A DNA stretch of 64,000 nt from Arthrobacter sp. H-02-3 (GTDB taxonomy: Bacteria > Actinomycetota > Actinomycetes > Actinomycetales > Micrococcaceae): positions 62,001 through 126,000 of the forward strand of contig NZ_PYUI01000007.1 in NCBI RefSeq assembly GCF_003097355.1. The letters run 5' to 3'. Both the position numbers and the translations under genes were made by a program. Of this stretch, positions 54,989 through 63,843 are shown piece by piece. Under the pieces are notes generated by a model, which saw only the letters and a list, made by a program, of their open reading frames with translations, did not search any database and was not told the DNA's origin. The number at the start of each line of letters is the position of its first letter. The first letter of the stretch is position 1.

Positions 54989-56248
54989 ATGCAAGATCAA
55001 GTCTTGATGGAGTCGAGTGCGGCCAAAACCACGGATGACGGCCTGCAGATCACGCTGATCACCCACTCCTACTGGCCCGAACAGAGTCCGCCGCAGCGGC
55101 GCTGGACGGCCATGATCAAGGAGTTTTCCCACTCGGGCTGGAACGTCGACGTCGTAACGCCGGTGGCGCACTACCCCTTCGGCAGGCGGGCCCTCCCGCG
55201 CTGGATGGCGGGCAGGCCGTTCCGGCTGCGCAACGGCCAGTTCACCGAGAAGATTCTTCACGTTCCGTACCTGCGCCACGGCAACTCCCGTGCCGCACGG
55301 CTGCTGGATCAGTGCTATTCCGCTTTCTTGTCAGTCCCGGCCGGAATGATGGTCCGCAAGCCCGACGTGGTCATTGTCACCGCACCCGGTCTGCCGTCAC
55401 TGGCAGCAGGCTATGCCCTGGCCAAAATTCGCCGTGTCCCGCTGATCGTGGAAATGCGGGATGCCTGGCCGGACCTGGCCCGTGACGCCCGTCTGGTCCA
55501 AGGCAGCGTCAAGAGCGTTGTGGAACACGTGGTGGACTTTGTCCAGCACCGGGCGGACCTCGTGGTCACCGTCACGGAGGGTTTCGCCGCCACGCTGCGA
55601 TCGCGCGGAGTCCGCAATGTGGCCACCGTCAGCAACGGCGTGCACCTGGACGCCATCCCCGTCGTCGGGCCGCCTGAACCCGAGCGGGACGTCTTCGAGG
55701 CCCTGTACCTGGGCAACCACGGCGAGAGCCAGAAGCTCGACGTCGCGATCCGCGCGAGCGCCCTCGTGGGGGACTCCATGCACCTGCACATGGTGGGCCA
55801 CGGAACGCAGAGGCCCGCGCTGGAGAAGCTGGCACGTGAGCTGAAGGCTCCGGTCACCTTCCACCCGCCCCTGACCGGTGACGACATGCTGGAGCGCTAC
55901 TCGTCGGCTGACACCTGCATCGTCTCCCTGCGGGACGACTGGAAGTCCTTCGAAACCACCGTGCCGTCCAAGACCTACGAGGTCCTGGCCATCGGCCGGC
56001 ACATCACCGCCGTGGTGCGTGGAGAAGCGGCCAGAATCGTCTCTGATGCCGAGGCCGGCGACATCGTGGCCAGTGATCCGGAAGAGCTGGCGGCTCTGTG
56101 GCGCGAATTGGCGGCCGACCGCGGCCGCCTGGTCCGCAACGGCGACAGCCGCCAGTGGGTCAAAGCGAACGCCGAGTACGGGCAACTTGCCGGCCGGTAC
56201 ATGGAACTCATCACCGAACTGCTCGCGGAAACCCGCACTAACCGATGA
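54989..56248 (+). CDS. Glycosyltransferase family 4 (WbuB/ExoL-like)
   Basis: 419 residues, GT-B fold. The N-terminal domain starts LITHSYWPEQSPPQRRWTAM, the interdomain EMRDAWPDLARD and the C-terminal nucleotide-sugar site (VPSKTYEVLAIGRHI, equivalent to the E-X7-E loop region) are visible. It should add a sugar from a nucleotide donor to the growing glycan in the cytoplasm. ATG 54989 is used, ATG 55007 is possible. First glycosyltransferase of the operon; its stop overlaps the next start. Confidence 0.85.
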   Translation: MQDQVLMESSAAKTTDDGLQITLITHSYWPEQSPPQRRWTAMIKEFSHSGWNVDVVTPVAHYPFGRRALPRWMAGRPFRLRNGQFTEKILHVPYLRHGNSRAARLLDQCYSAFLSVPAGMMVRKPDVVIVTAPGLPSLAAGYALAKIRRVPLIVEMRDAWPDLARDARLVQGSVKSVVEHVVDFVQHRADLVVTVTEGFAATLRSRGVRNVATVSNGVHLDAIPVVGPPEPERDVFEALYLGNHGESQKLDVAIRASALVGDSMHLHMVGHGTQRPALEKLARELKAPVTFHPPLTGDDMLERYSSADTCIVSLRDDWKSFETTVPSKTYEVLAIGRHITAVVRGEAARIVSDAEAGDIVASDPEELAALWRELAADRGRLVRNGDSRQWVKANAEYGQLAGRYMELITELLAETRTNR

Positions 56249-57981
56249 TGCAGCTCCTCAACAACGTCAGGCTGGCCCAGAGCGTCGTCAGGCAGCACCT
56301 GACCGACGATCCCGTCATCCTGTTCCTGCAGCTTTCGCGCAGGATGCCCTCGGCCGTGCTTCCGCTCGCGAAGCGCCTGTGCCAACTCGCCCCTAAAGAC
56401 TCCACCTCCGCGGCCGTGCTGTTCGCGGCACTCGCCGCCGGAGACGGCTCCGACGTCGAACGCCGGCTGCGCATCGCCGCCGGCGGCAACGTCGAAGGTG
56501 AGCGCGCGCGGCGCCTCGCCGACGTCGCCCTCGCAGCCAACCTTCCGGCGATGTCGGATGTCTTTCTGGCCAAGGCTGGCACGGCGCAGCATGCGAAGCA
56601 GGCCCGGGCACGGCGGCTCTGGTACGACGGCGCCGTCAGCGAAGCTGTGGAGGCGCTCGACGGCGCGGGAGCGGCGGGCTTGCGGCAACGGGCGCGCCTG
56701 GCGGCCGAGGCGGCAATTCTGGCGGACGCATCGCCGTCGCTGGAGCGCCGGGAGTACACACCGGTTCCCGGCCGGATCCTTCATCTTCTGACAAATTCCC
56801 TGCCGCACACCGCCAGCGGCTATGCCCAGCGCTCCCACTCCACGCTGCTGGCGCAGCAGGCGGCCGGTTGGGAAGTGCTGGCAGTCACGCGGATGGGGTA
56901 CCCCGTGCAGGTGGGGAAGCTCCTGGCCAAAGCCACAGACACCGTGGACGGCATCCGGTACCGCCGGCTCCTGCCCGCCACGATGGCCCAGACCATTGAC
57001 GCCCGGCTGCAGCAGCAGGCGGAGGAGTTGCTCGCCGTGGCCCTGGACTTCAAGCCGAGCGTCCTGCACACCACCACGCACTACGTCAACGGACTGGTAG
57101 TGCGGGCCGTGGCCCAGGCCCTCGGCATTCCCTGGGTCTACGAGGTCCGCGGCCAGCTGGCCGACACGTGGGCCTCCACCCGCGGGCCCGAGGCCCGGAA
57201 CAGCGAGAGATACCGGCTGTTTCAGAACCGGGAAACGGACGTCATGCAGGACGCTGACCTGGTGCTGACCCTCGGGACCGCCATGAAGGCGAACATTGTC
57301 GCCGCCGGGATTCCGGGGAGCAAGGTCCTGATTGCCCCCAACGCCGTTGGCGGTGATTTCCTCTCCGAGCCGCAGGAGAAAGCCAGCGCCCGGTGCGAGC
57401 TCGGTCTTGCAGAAGACGGGCAATTCATTGGCACAGTCAGCAGCTTGGTACCCTATGAAGGGATTGAGGACCTGCTGGCCGCGTTTGTGCTGCTCGCGGA
57501 GGACCTTCCTCAGCTCCGTCTCCTGATAGTCGGCGACGGTTCTTCCCTGCCAGCGCTGCAGATCCAGGCGCAGCGAAGCGGCTACGCCGATCGCATCATC
57601 TTCACAGGCCGCGTGCCCCGGAGCCGGACGGCCCTGTACCATCAAGCGCTGGATGTTTTCGTTGTGCCGCGCAAGGACTTGGAGGTGACGCGATCCGTGA
57701 CACCCCTCAAACCCGTGGAAGCCATGGCCTCCGCCCGGCCTGTAGTGGCCAGCGACCTGCCGGCACTGGCGGAAATCGTCGAGGACCGGGTGACCGGCTT
57801 TCTGGCGGCGGCGGGGGATCCTGCCGCCTTCGCCAAGGCTATCCGGGAGTTGCTTTCGGACCCGGAGCTTGGAGCAAAGTTCGGAGCTGCCGGCCGGGAA
57901 CGCGTGTTGCAGGAAAGAACATGGGCCGCCAACGCGGTTGCCCTGGCACGAGAGTTGGAAATGCTGGGAGTAACTAAATGA
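56245..57981 (+). CDS. Glycosyltransferase family 4 with long N-terminal helical domain
   Basis: 578 residues. The first ~165 residues are Ala/Arg/Leu-rich helices (RRLADVALAANLPAMSDVFLAKAG), TPR-like. The GT-B part begins RILHLLTNSLPHTASGYAQRSH and has EVRGQLADTWAS and VTPLKPVEAMASARPVVASDLPALAEIV, the usual GT4 donor site. The extra domain may bind partner enzymes. It overlaps both neighbours by ATGA. Confidence 0.87.
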   Translation: MMQLLNNVRLAQSVVRQHLTDDPVILFLQLSRRMPSAVLPLAKRLCQLAPKDSTSAAVLFAALAAGDGSDVERRLRIAAGGNVEGERARRLADVALAANLPAMSDVFLAKAGTAQHAKQARARRLWYDGAVSEAVEALDGAGAAGLRQRARLAAEAAILADASPSLERREYTPVPGRILHLLTNSLPHTASGYAQRSHSTLLAQQAAGWEVLAVTRMGYPVQVGKLLAKATDTVDGIRYRRLLPATMAQTIDARLQQQAEELLAVALDFKPSVLHTTTHYVNGLVVRAVAQALGIPWVYEVRGQLADTWASTRGPEARNSERYRLFQNRETDVMQDADLVLTLGTAMKANIVAAGIPGSKVLIAPNAVGGDFLSEPQEKASARCELGLAEDGQFIGTVSSLVPYEGIEDLLAAFVLLAEDLPQLRLLIVGDGSSLPALQIQAQRSGYADRIIFTGRVPRSRTALYHQALDVFVVPRKDLEVTRSVTPLKPVEAMASARPVVASDLPALAEIVEDRVTGFLAAAGDPAAFAKAIRELLSDPELGAKFGAAGRERVLQERTWAANAVALARELEMLGVTK

Positions 57982-58889
57982 GCATCCAAGAAAAAACGGA
58001 AGCGGAACAAACCGAAGCCGTGCAGACGGAAGCACCCGCCACCGTCTCGGTGCCCGTGAACCTTGCCCGGCTGAGCAAAGTGGGGCAGCGTCCCGATTTC
58101 CTGGACTACCTGGTCCAGTTGTGGGACCGCCGGAGTTTCATCCTGTTCGATGCCCGGGCCAGGGTGCAGAGCGGCCACGACAAAAACAATCTGGGTACCG
58201 CATGGCTCGTCTTGACCCCGTTGTTGAGCGGCCTCAGCTACTACCTGATCTTTGGCGTGTTCCTGAGCACCAGCAAGGGCATTGAAAACTTCATCGGCTA
58301 CCTGATCATCGGCGTCTTTACGTTCCAGATGAGCACGCGGTCCATCCTGGGTGGGGCTAAGTCGCTCACCAGTAACAAGTCCATGATCCGGGCCTTCCAG
58401 TTTCCCCGGGCGGCCCTGCCCCTGGCGCTCAACGTGCGGGAACTCATCTCCAACATTCCCGTGACGATCGTCATGCTGCTCTTCGTGATCTTCACGGCAC
58501 CGGCCGAGGAAATCACGTGGCGGTGGTTCCTGATCATTCCGGCGATCCTGCTGCAATTCCTGTTCAACCTGGGGATCGGCATGATGCTGGCACCGTTGAT
58601 CATGAAGGTCCCGGACCTTAGCATGCTGCTCACATTTGTGGTTCGATTCCTGATGTATGCCTCGGCGGTCTTCTTTGCCGAGGAGCGCTTTGGCAAGTAC
58701 CCGGTGATGCGCACCATCATGGATTTCAACCCGGTGTTCCAGGTCATCAAGGTCATCCGTGACACGGTTCTTTACGACACCACACCGTCCTGGCGGGCCT
58801 GGGCGGTCTTGGGCCTGTGGGCACTGGGATCGGTCGCCGTGGGACTCTTTGTTTTCTGGCGCGGGGAGGAGAGCTATGGACGTGTTTGA
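57978..58889 (+). CDS. Polysaccharide ABC exporter permease (Wzm/TagG type)
   Basis: 303 residues. A charged N-terminal ~55 residues precede an ABC-2 permease with about six helices: LGTAWLVLTPLLSGLSYYLIFGVFLS, YLIIGVFTFQMSTRS, NIPVTIVMLLFVIF, IIPAILLQFLFNLGIGMML, FVVRFLMYASAVFF and a last one near 275-295. FNPVFQVIKVIRD near the end is typical of Wzm/TagG. With the Wzt-like ATPase it moves lipid-linked glycan across the membrane. Confidence 0.92.
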   Translation: MSIQEKTEAEQTEAVQTEAPATVSVPVNLARLSKVGQRPDFLDYLVQLWDRRSFILFDARARVQSGHDKNNLGTAWLVLTPLLSGLSYYLIFGVFLSTSKGIENFIGYLIIGVFTFQMSTRSILGGAKSLTSNKSMIRAFQFPRAALPLALNVRELISNIPVTIVMLLFVIFTAPAEEITWRWFLIIPAILLQFLFNLGIGMMLAPLIMKVPDLSMLLTFVVRFLMYASAVFFAEERFGKYPVMRTIMDFNPVFQVIKVIRDTVLYDTTPSWRAWAVLGLWALGSVAVGLFVFWRGEESYGRV

Positions 58890-59766
58890 GGCATCGGGCG
58901 GCCCTATCCTGGAGCCAACAGTGGTCGTGGATGACATTTCGGTCGTCTATCGGACCAAGAACCATACTCCCGGGCGGACAAATGCCCGGACCTCCATTGT
59001 GAAGAGCCTGAGGAACCGCCGTCTCGGCGACACAGCGGTAAAGACCACGGCTTTGAGCAAGATTTCCTTCGTGGCCAATCAAGGTGACTCCATTGGTGTC
59101 ATCGGCCGCAACGGTTCAGGCAAGAGCACACTGATGAAGGTTCTGGCCGGGCTGATCATCCCCGACTCCGGCACCGTCTACGCCGCGAGCAACCCCATCC
59201 TGCTGGGCGTCAACGCCGCCTTGATCAGCTCCATCTCGGGCGCCCAGAACATTAGGCTCGGCTGCCTGGCCATGGGCATGAGCCACGCCCAAATCGATGC
59301 CAAGTTCGATGACATCGTGGAGATGTCCGGGTTGGAGCACGAGGTCTACCACCCGATGAATTCCTATTCTTCGGGCATGGGCGCGCGCCTCCGCTTTGCC
59401 ATTGCCGCTGCGGTGGACCCCGAAATCCTGCTCATTGACGAGGCCCTGAACACCGGCGATGCCCAGTTCAAGGAACGTTCCAAGCAACGGATGGAGACGG
59501 TCACGAACCAGGCTGGAACGGTGTTTGTGGTCAGCCACAGTCTCGGGACCATTACGGGCATGTGCAACCGCGCCATCTGGATCGACAAGGGCGACTTCAT
59601 CATGGACGGAACCCCGGACGAAGTCGCCAAGGAATACCGGAACTTCATCTGGCGCATGAATGAGGGCAATGCCGACTACGGCCGCCAAATCCGTGCTGAG
59701 CTGATGGCGAGCCTGCCCGAAATGCGTACCACCCTGCTTCCCAACGGCTGGAAGCGGTCCAGGTAG
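58876..59766 (+). CDS. Polysaccharide ABC exporter ATP-binding protein (Wzt/TagH type)
   Basis: 296 residues. Walker A GRNGSGKSTLMK, signature YSSGMGARLRFAIA, Walker B EILLIDEALNTGD and the switch His in VSHSLGT are intact. VVDDISVVYRT and the long segment before Walker A (TSIVKSLRNRR) fit the TagH/Wzt class. It has no C-terminal glycan-binding domain of the kind seen in long Wzt, so chain length is probably set elsewhere. ATG 58876 has GGGGAGGA 5 nt upstream and overlaps the permease by 14 nt. Confidence 0.92.
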   Translation: MDVFEASGGPILEPTVVVDDISVVYRTKNHTPGRTNARTSIVKSLRNRRLGDTAVKTTALSKISFVANQGDSIGVIGRNGSGKSTLMKVLAGLIIPDSGTVYAASNPILLGVNAALISSISGAQNIRLGCLAMGMSHAQIDAKFDDIVEMSGLEHEVYHPMNSYSSGMGARLRFAIAAAVDPEILLIDEALNTGDAQFKERSKQRMETVTNQAGTVFVVSHSLGTITGMCNRAIWIDKGDFIMDGTPDEVAKEYRNFIWRMNEGNADYGRQIRAELMASLPEMRTTLLPNGWKRSR

Positions 59767-59769
59767 CCA

Positions 59770-61692
59770 ATGAGTTTTCGAGACAAGACGGCGTATTGGC
59801 GCCGCGCGCTGTGGCACGCCCGCCAGGGCGGCATGGGACAGGTCAAGAGCTACCTGCACCGCAGCACCGCCGAACGCGATGAGGCCAGCCTTTCCGGTGT
59901 CCGCGGAGCGGAAGGGGCCTGGCGCGGCTTGGGACGTGGCCGGCACCTGATCTTCCGTGAAGCCGAGGTTGGCGTTGCTGAGCCAAGGAATCCCCGGCTG
60001 CGCGTGGGCATCATCATGGATGATTTCTCCGCTGCCGCGTTCTCCGCTGAGTGGACGGTCGTGGCGCTTAGGCCGGACAGCTGGGAAGAGCAGCTGCGTG
60101 ACGAGGCCCTGGACTTCGTCGTCGTCGAGTCCGCCTGGGCCGGCAACGCCGGTCTCTGGCGGGGAAAAATCACAAGCCCTGCAGGGCCTTCGCCGGTCTT
60201 CCGCGACCTCGTTGAGGGTTGCCGGGCGGCCGGACTTCCGGCGGTCTTCTGGAACAAGGAAGACCCGCCCCACTACGAGGACTTCCTGCCTGCCGCGAAA
60301 CTCTTCGACCACGTCTTCACCACTGACTCCAACATGCTTCCCCGCTACCGCGAGGACCTGGGCCACAACCGGATTTCCGTGCTGCCGTTTGCCGCGCAGC
60401 CGCGGATCCACAACCCGGCCCGGCCCCGGCACGGCTGGCACGCACGGGAGATCGCCTTCGCCGGAATGTACTTTGCGCATAAGTACGAGGATCGCCGTCG
60501 GCAGATGGAGTACTTGCTGGGAGCGGCCGTGGACGCGACGGCCGGCAAGCGCCCCGGCTTTGAGATCTTCTCCCGGCAGCTCGGCCGGCAGCCGCAGTAT
60601 CAGTTCCCCGGGATCCTGAAGAAGCATGTTGTGGGCTCCCTGTCCTACAAACAGATGCTGACCGCCTACAAGGCGTACAAAGTCTTCCTCAACGTCAACT
60701 CCGTCACGGACTCGCCGTCCATGTGCGCGCGGCGGATTTTTGAGATCACCGCGGCCGGATCCTGCGTGGTCTCGACCCCCAGCGCCGCCATCACGGAATT
60801 CTTCCCGGGCAATGAAATCCCCACCGCAGGCACGCGCGAAGATGCCGCACACCTGCTGAAGGCACTGACCGCCAACCCGGGCTATGCCCAGCGCCTGGTC
60901 CACAAGGCCCAGCGCAGGATCTGGGCCGAGCACACCTTCAGCCACCGGGCACAGAGCATCGCGGCCGCGGCCCGGCCCGAGCTGGCCGTCCCGGGCCCCC
61001 GTGCCCAGGTGTCGGTCCTCGTGTCGAGTTTCCGGCCGCAGCAGCTGGAGCATGTTATCGCAGGGGTGGCCGCCCAGCAGGGCGTGGACGTCCAGCTGGT
61101 GTACCTCGCGCACGGGTTTGAGATCGACGAATCCGCGTTCCGGCGCAAATGCCTGGAAGCGGGGATTCTCGACGTCGTGGTTCTTCAGGAGCCGCAGCAG
61201 ACCATGCTCGGTGAGTGCCTCAATTCCCTCGTGGCGAAGGCCGACGGCCGGTTCGCCACCAAATGGGACGACGATGACCTGTACAGCCCGCTGTACCTGG
61301 GTGACCAGGTCCACGCCATGATGTACTCCGAAGCTGAAGTTGTGGGCAAGCGGGCGCACTACATGCACCTGGCCGGGGCGGGGGCTACTATCCTGCGCAA
61401 CCCGCAACTGGAACACCGCTACGTCGAAGCAGTCTCCGGGCCGACCATCTTCGCCGCCACGGACACCTTCAGGCGTTTTCCGTTCCAGCCTGTGCCACGC
61501 GGAGAGGACTCGCGCTTCCTGAGCGACGTCATCGAGGCCGACGCCAGGATCTACTCGGCAGACCGCTTCAATTACTGCCAGATGCGCGGCGCCGACGTGG
61601 CCTCGCACACCTGGCCCATCACCAATGAAGAGCTCCTGGCTACTTCAAAAGTTCAGTTCTTCGGTTCGCCCGAAGACCACATTTTAGTTTAG
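59770..61692 (+). CDS. Two-domain glycosyltransferase: CgeB-like plus family 2
   Basis: 640 residues. The N-terminal ~410 residues are CgeB-like (GT-B): LRVGIIMDDFSAAAFSAEW, FWNKEDPPHYEDFL, FAGMYFAHKYEDRR and MCARRIFEITAAGSCVVSTPSAA. The C-terminal ~220 form a GT-A family 2 domain: VSVLVSSFRPQQLEHVIAGVAAQ, then the DXD site in FATKWDDDDLYSP and RGEDSRFL. It could add two different sugars in succession, or sugar plus glycerol-phosphate. It follows wzt by 3 nt. Confidence 0.85.
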   Translation: MSFRDKTAYWRRALWHARQGGMGQVKSYLHRSTAERDEASLSGVRGAEGAWRGLGRGRHLIFREAEVGVAEPRNPRLRVGIIMDDFSAAAFSAEWTVVALRPDSWEEQLRDEALDFVVVESAWAGNAGLWRGKITSPAGPSPVFRDLVEGCRAAGLPAVFWNKEDPPHYEDFLPAAKLFDHVFTTDSNMLPRYREDLGHNRISVLPFAAQPRIHNPARPRHGWHAREIAFAGMYFAHKYEDRRRQMEYLLGAAVDATAGKRPGFEIFSRQLGRQPQYQFPGILKKHVVGSLSYKQMLTAYKAYKVFLNVNSVTDSPSMCARRIFEITAAGSCVVSTPSAAITEFFPGNEIPTAGTREDAAHLLKALTANPGYAQRLVHKAQRRIWAEHTFSHRAQSIAAAARPELAVPGPRAQVSVLVSSFRPQQLEHVIAGVAAQQGVDVQLVYLAHGFEIDESAFRRKCLEAGILDVVVLQEPQQTMLGECLNSLVAKADGRFATKWDDDDLYSPLYLGDQVHAMMYSEAEVVGKRAHYMHLAGAGATILRNPQLEHRYVEAVSGPTIFAATDTFRRFPFQPVPRGEDSRFLSDVIEADARIYSADRFNYCQMRGADVASHTWPITNEELLATSKVQFFGSPEDHILV

Positions 61693-61699
61693 GGAAAAC

Positions 61700-63010
61700 A
61701 TGGACGAGACGATTTTTGATGTTGCCGTCATCGGGCTCGGCTACATCGGCCTGCCCACCGCGGCCAGCTTCGCCGCCAAAGGCAAGCTCGTGGCCGGCGT
61801 CGACGTGAAGCAGTCCACCATTGACGCCGTCAACCGTGGAGAGGTTCCCTTCGTGGAACCCGACATGGGCGTGGTGGTCTCGGGCGCGGTCAGCTTGGGC
61901 AACCTCGTGGCGATGACCACCGTGCCTGCGGCCGACGCCTACATCATTGCCGTGCCCACCCCGCTGGCCGAGGGCAACGGGGCCGATCTCTCCTACCTCC
62001 GCAGCGCGGTCGAGGCCCTCGCGCCGAAGCTCCGCGGTGGTGAATTGGTGGTCCTGGAATCGACGTCGCCTCCCGGCACCACCGAACGCCTGGGCGCCCA
62101 CCTCATGGAACTGCGGCCGGACCTGTCGCTCGACGCGGCTCCCGGGAAGAAGCAGGTCCACGTTGTGCACTCCCCGGAGCGCGTTCTGCCGGGTCGGATC
62201 ATGATCGAAATCGTCACCAACGACCGCGTGATCGGCGGCCTCACCGAGGAAGGCGCCCAGCTGGCCAAGCGGCTGTATGAGGTCATCTGCCAGGGCGAAA
62301 TCCTGCTGACGGATGCCACCACCGCAGAGATGACCAAGCTGGTGGAAAACACGTTCCGCGACGTCAACATCGCCTTTGCCAACGAGCTCTCGCTGATTTG
62401 CGACAGCCTCGGCATCGATGTCTGGCGGCTGATCGAGCTCGCGAACCACCACCCCCGCGTGAACGTCCTGCGCCCCGGCCCCGGCGTCGGCGGGCACTGC
62501 ATCGCCGTCGACCCCTGGTTCATCGTGGACGCCGTCCCGGAGCACTCCGGACTGATCCGGACAGCGCGGGAAGTCAACGACTCCAAGCCCCACCACGTGG
62601 TCCGGCAGGCAGTTCAGGCACTGGCCGATCAGCCGGGTGCCACCGTCGCTGTCCTCGGACTGGCCTTCAAGGCCAACATCGACGACGTCCGGGAGTCGCC
62701 GTCGGTGACGATCGTCCAGGAACTGGTCCGGCAGCTGCCGGACAGCACCGTCCTGGTGGTCGACCCGAACGTCGAGGAACTCCCCGCTGCCCTGACAGCG
62801 TCCGGGCTCGCGCGCCTCCACGGCATGGAGGAAGCCGTAGCCAAGGCAGATCTGGTGATGCTCCTGGTGGACCACGACGAATTCCTGACTCTTGACTCCG
62901 TGGCCCTGGAGGGCAAGCAGGTCATTGACACCAAGGGCATCTGGAACCAGCAGGAGCCTGCGGATTCCAGCCGGCCGCACACCCCCGTGGGAGCAAGCGT
63001 AGGTGGATAG
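61700..63010 (+). CDS. wecC: UDP-N-acetyl-D-mannosamine dehydrogenase-like nucleotide-sugar dehydrogenase
   Basis: 436 residues. The NAD motif VIGLGYIGLPTAASFA (near residue 10), STSPPGTT and the catalytic Cys in GPGVGGHCIAVDPWF are those of UDP-ManNAc 6-dehydrogenases; the C-terminal domain has LGLAFKANIDDVRESPS. It would make UDP-ManNAcA, an acidic sugar for the surface glycan. A different UDP-HexNAc substrate is possible. Eight bp after the glycosyltransferase; no epimerase (wecB) is visible before the window ends. Confidence 0.9.
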   Translation: MDETIFDVAVIGLGYIGLPTAASFAAKGKLVAGVDVKQSTIDAVNRGEVPFVEPDMGVVVSGAVSLGNLVAMTTVPAADAYIIAVPTPLAEGNGADLSYLRSAVEALAPKLRGGELVVLESTSPPGTTERLGAHLMELRPDLSLDAAPGKKQVHVVHSPERVLPGRIMIEIVTNDRVIGGLTEEGAQLAKRLYEVICQGEILLTDATTAEMTKLVENTFRDVNIAFANELSLICDSLGIDVWRLIELANHHPRVNVLRPGPGVGGHCIAVDPWFIVDAVPEHSGLIRTAREVNDSKPHHVVRQAVQALADQPGATVAVLGLAFKANIDDVRESPSVTIVQELVRQLPDSTVLVVDPNVEELPAALTASGLARLHGMEEAVAKADLVMLLVDHDEFLTLDSVALEGKQVIDTKGIWNQQEPADSSRPHTPVGASVGG

Positions 63011-63023
63011 GGGAAGCCACGCA

Positions 63024-63839
63024 GTGACAGCGTCCATTGAAGAAGAGCTGCGCGAGGCCGGCTTTGCACTCAAGGCCCTGCACACGCCGCGGCGGGAGAC
63101 TCCTCTTGTCCGGATCCTGATCCGGGCCGCGAAAGCTACGGATCTGGAGATTGCCGGGACCGTCGCATCGCTATTCGGCTCGGCGTGCCAGGACTTCGCC
63201 GTGGACATACTCGTGGAAGACGGAGCCCGGCCCAAGCTCGAGGAATGGTTGGCCACCGACCGCCGCTTCGCCTTTGTCCGGACCGACGGACAGCACATTG
63301 CCGAGTCCTCCTACACCCTGGTGCTCAGCGCCGGGACGGCCGTGGCCCTGCACTCGCTGGAGGCCATGATCGACACCCTGCGGCAGACGCAGGCCCTGGT
63401 CCTCAGGGCACTGGTGGACGGGCAGCCCGGCGCGATCGAACTCTGGCCGACGGCCACCCTGCGGGAGCTGTCCGGCTCCGGCGACCCCGAGCAATCTGCG
63501 CGCAGCGCCGGCGGCGAGCGATGGGTCTCCGGCAGTGCCCTGGGCCTGCACGACTTCCGCCGGCCCAAGCCCAAACTCCACCTGCGCAAAGGCGCTGCCG
63601 CCACCCTTGACCTGAATATCGTGGTCCGGGACCTGGCTGACAGCGCCACGCGCCACGACTATGAGCAGCAGATCCGGCAGCTCGAGGCGCGGCTTAAGAA
63701 GTCCGAGATCGAACGCCGCCGCCTGGAACAGGGCCTTGCCCCGAACCGGGGCCTCTCCCGTGCCCGCGCGATTGCCCGCAAGGGGCCGGCTTACATCCTG
63801 GGCCGGCTGAAGGCCCGCACCGGCCGGGCCGGGAGCTAG
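63024..63839 (+). CDS. Uncharacterised protein of the polysaccharide operon (degenerate GT-A-like, coiled-coil end)
   Basis: About 271 residues. The first ~120 (VRILIRAAKATDLEIAGTVASLFGSACQDFAVDILVED ... FVRTDGQHIAESSYTLVLSAGTAV) follow the pattern of a family 2 glycosyltransferase but lack a DXD metal site. Residues ~215-245 (DYEQQIRQLEARLKKSEIERRRLEQ) form a coiled coil, with a basic tail. It may be an inactive partner or a chain-length or scaffold protein (inference). GTG 63024 has AGGGGAAG 7-8 nt upstream; GTG 63003 overlapping wecC is the alternative. Confidence 0.65.
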   Translation: MTASIEEELREAGFALKALHTPRRETPLVRILIRAAKATDLEIAGTVASLFGSACQDFAVDILVEDGARPKLEEWLATDRRFAFVRTDGQHIAESSYTLVLSAGTAVALHSLEAMIDTLRQTQALVLRALVDGQPGAIELWPTATLRELSGSGDPEQSARSAGGERWVSGSALGLHDFRRPKPKLHLRKGAAATLDLNIVVRDLADSATRHDYEQQIRQLEARLKKSEIERRRLEQGLAPNRGLSRARAIARKGPAYILGRLKARTGRAGS

Positions 63840-63843
63840 GAAC

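Noticed and set aside
59116..61608. An 830-codon open frame opposite wzt and the double glycosyltransferase
   Set aside because: Antisense shadow of two well-supported genes; biased composition and no recognisable domain.
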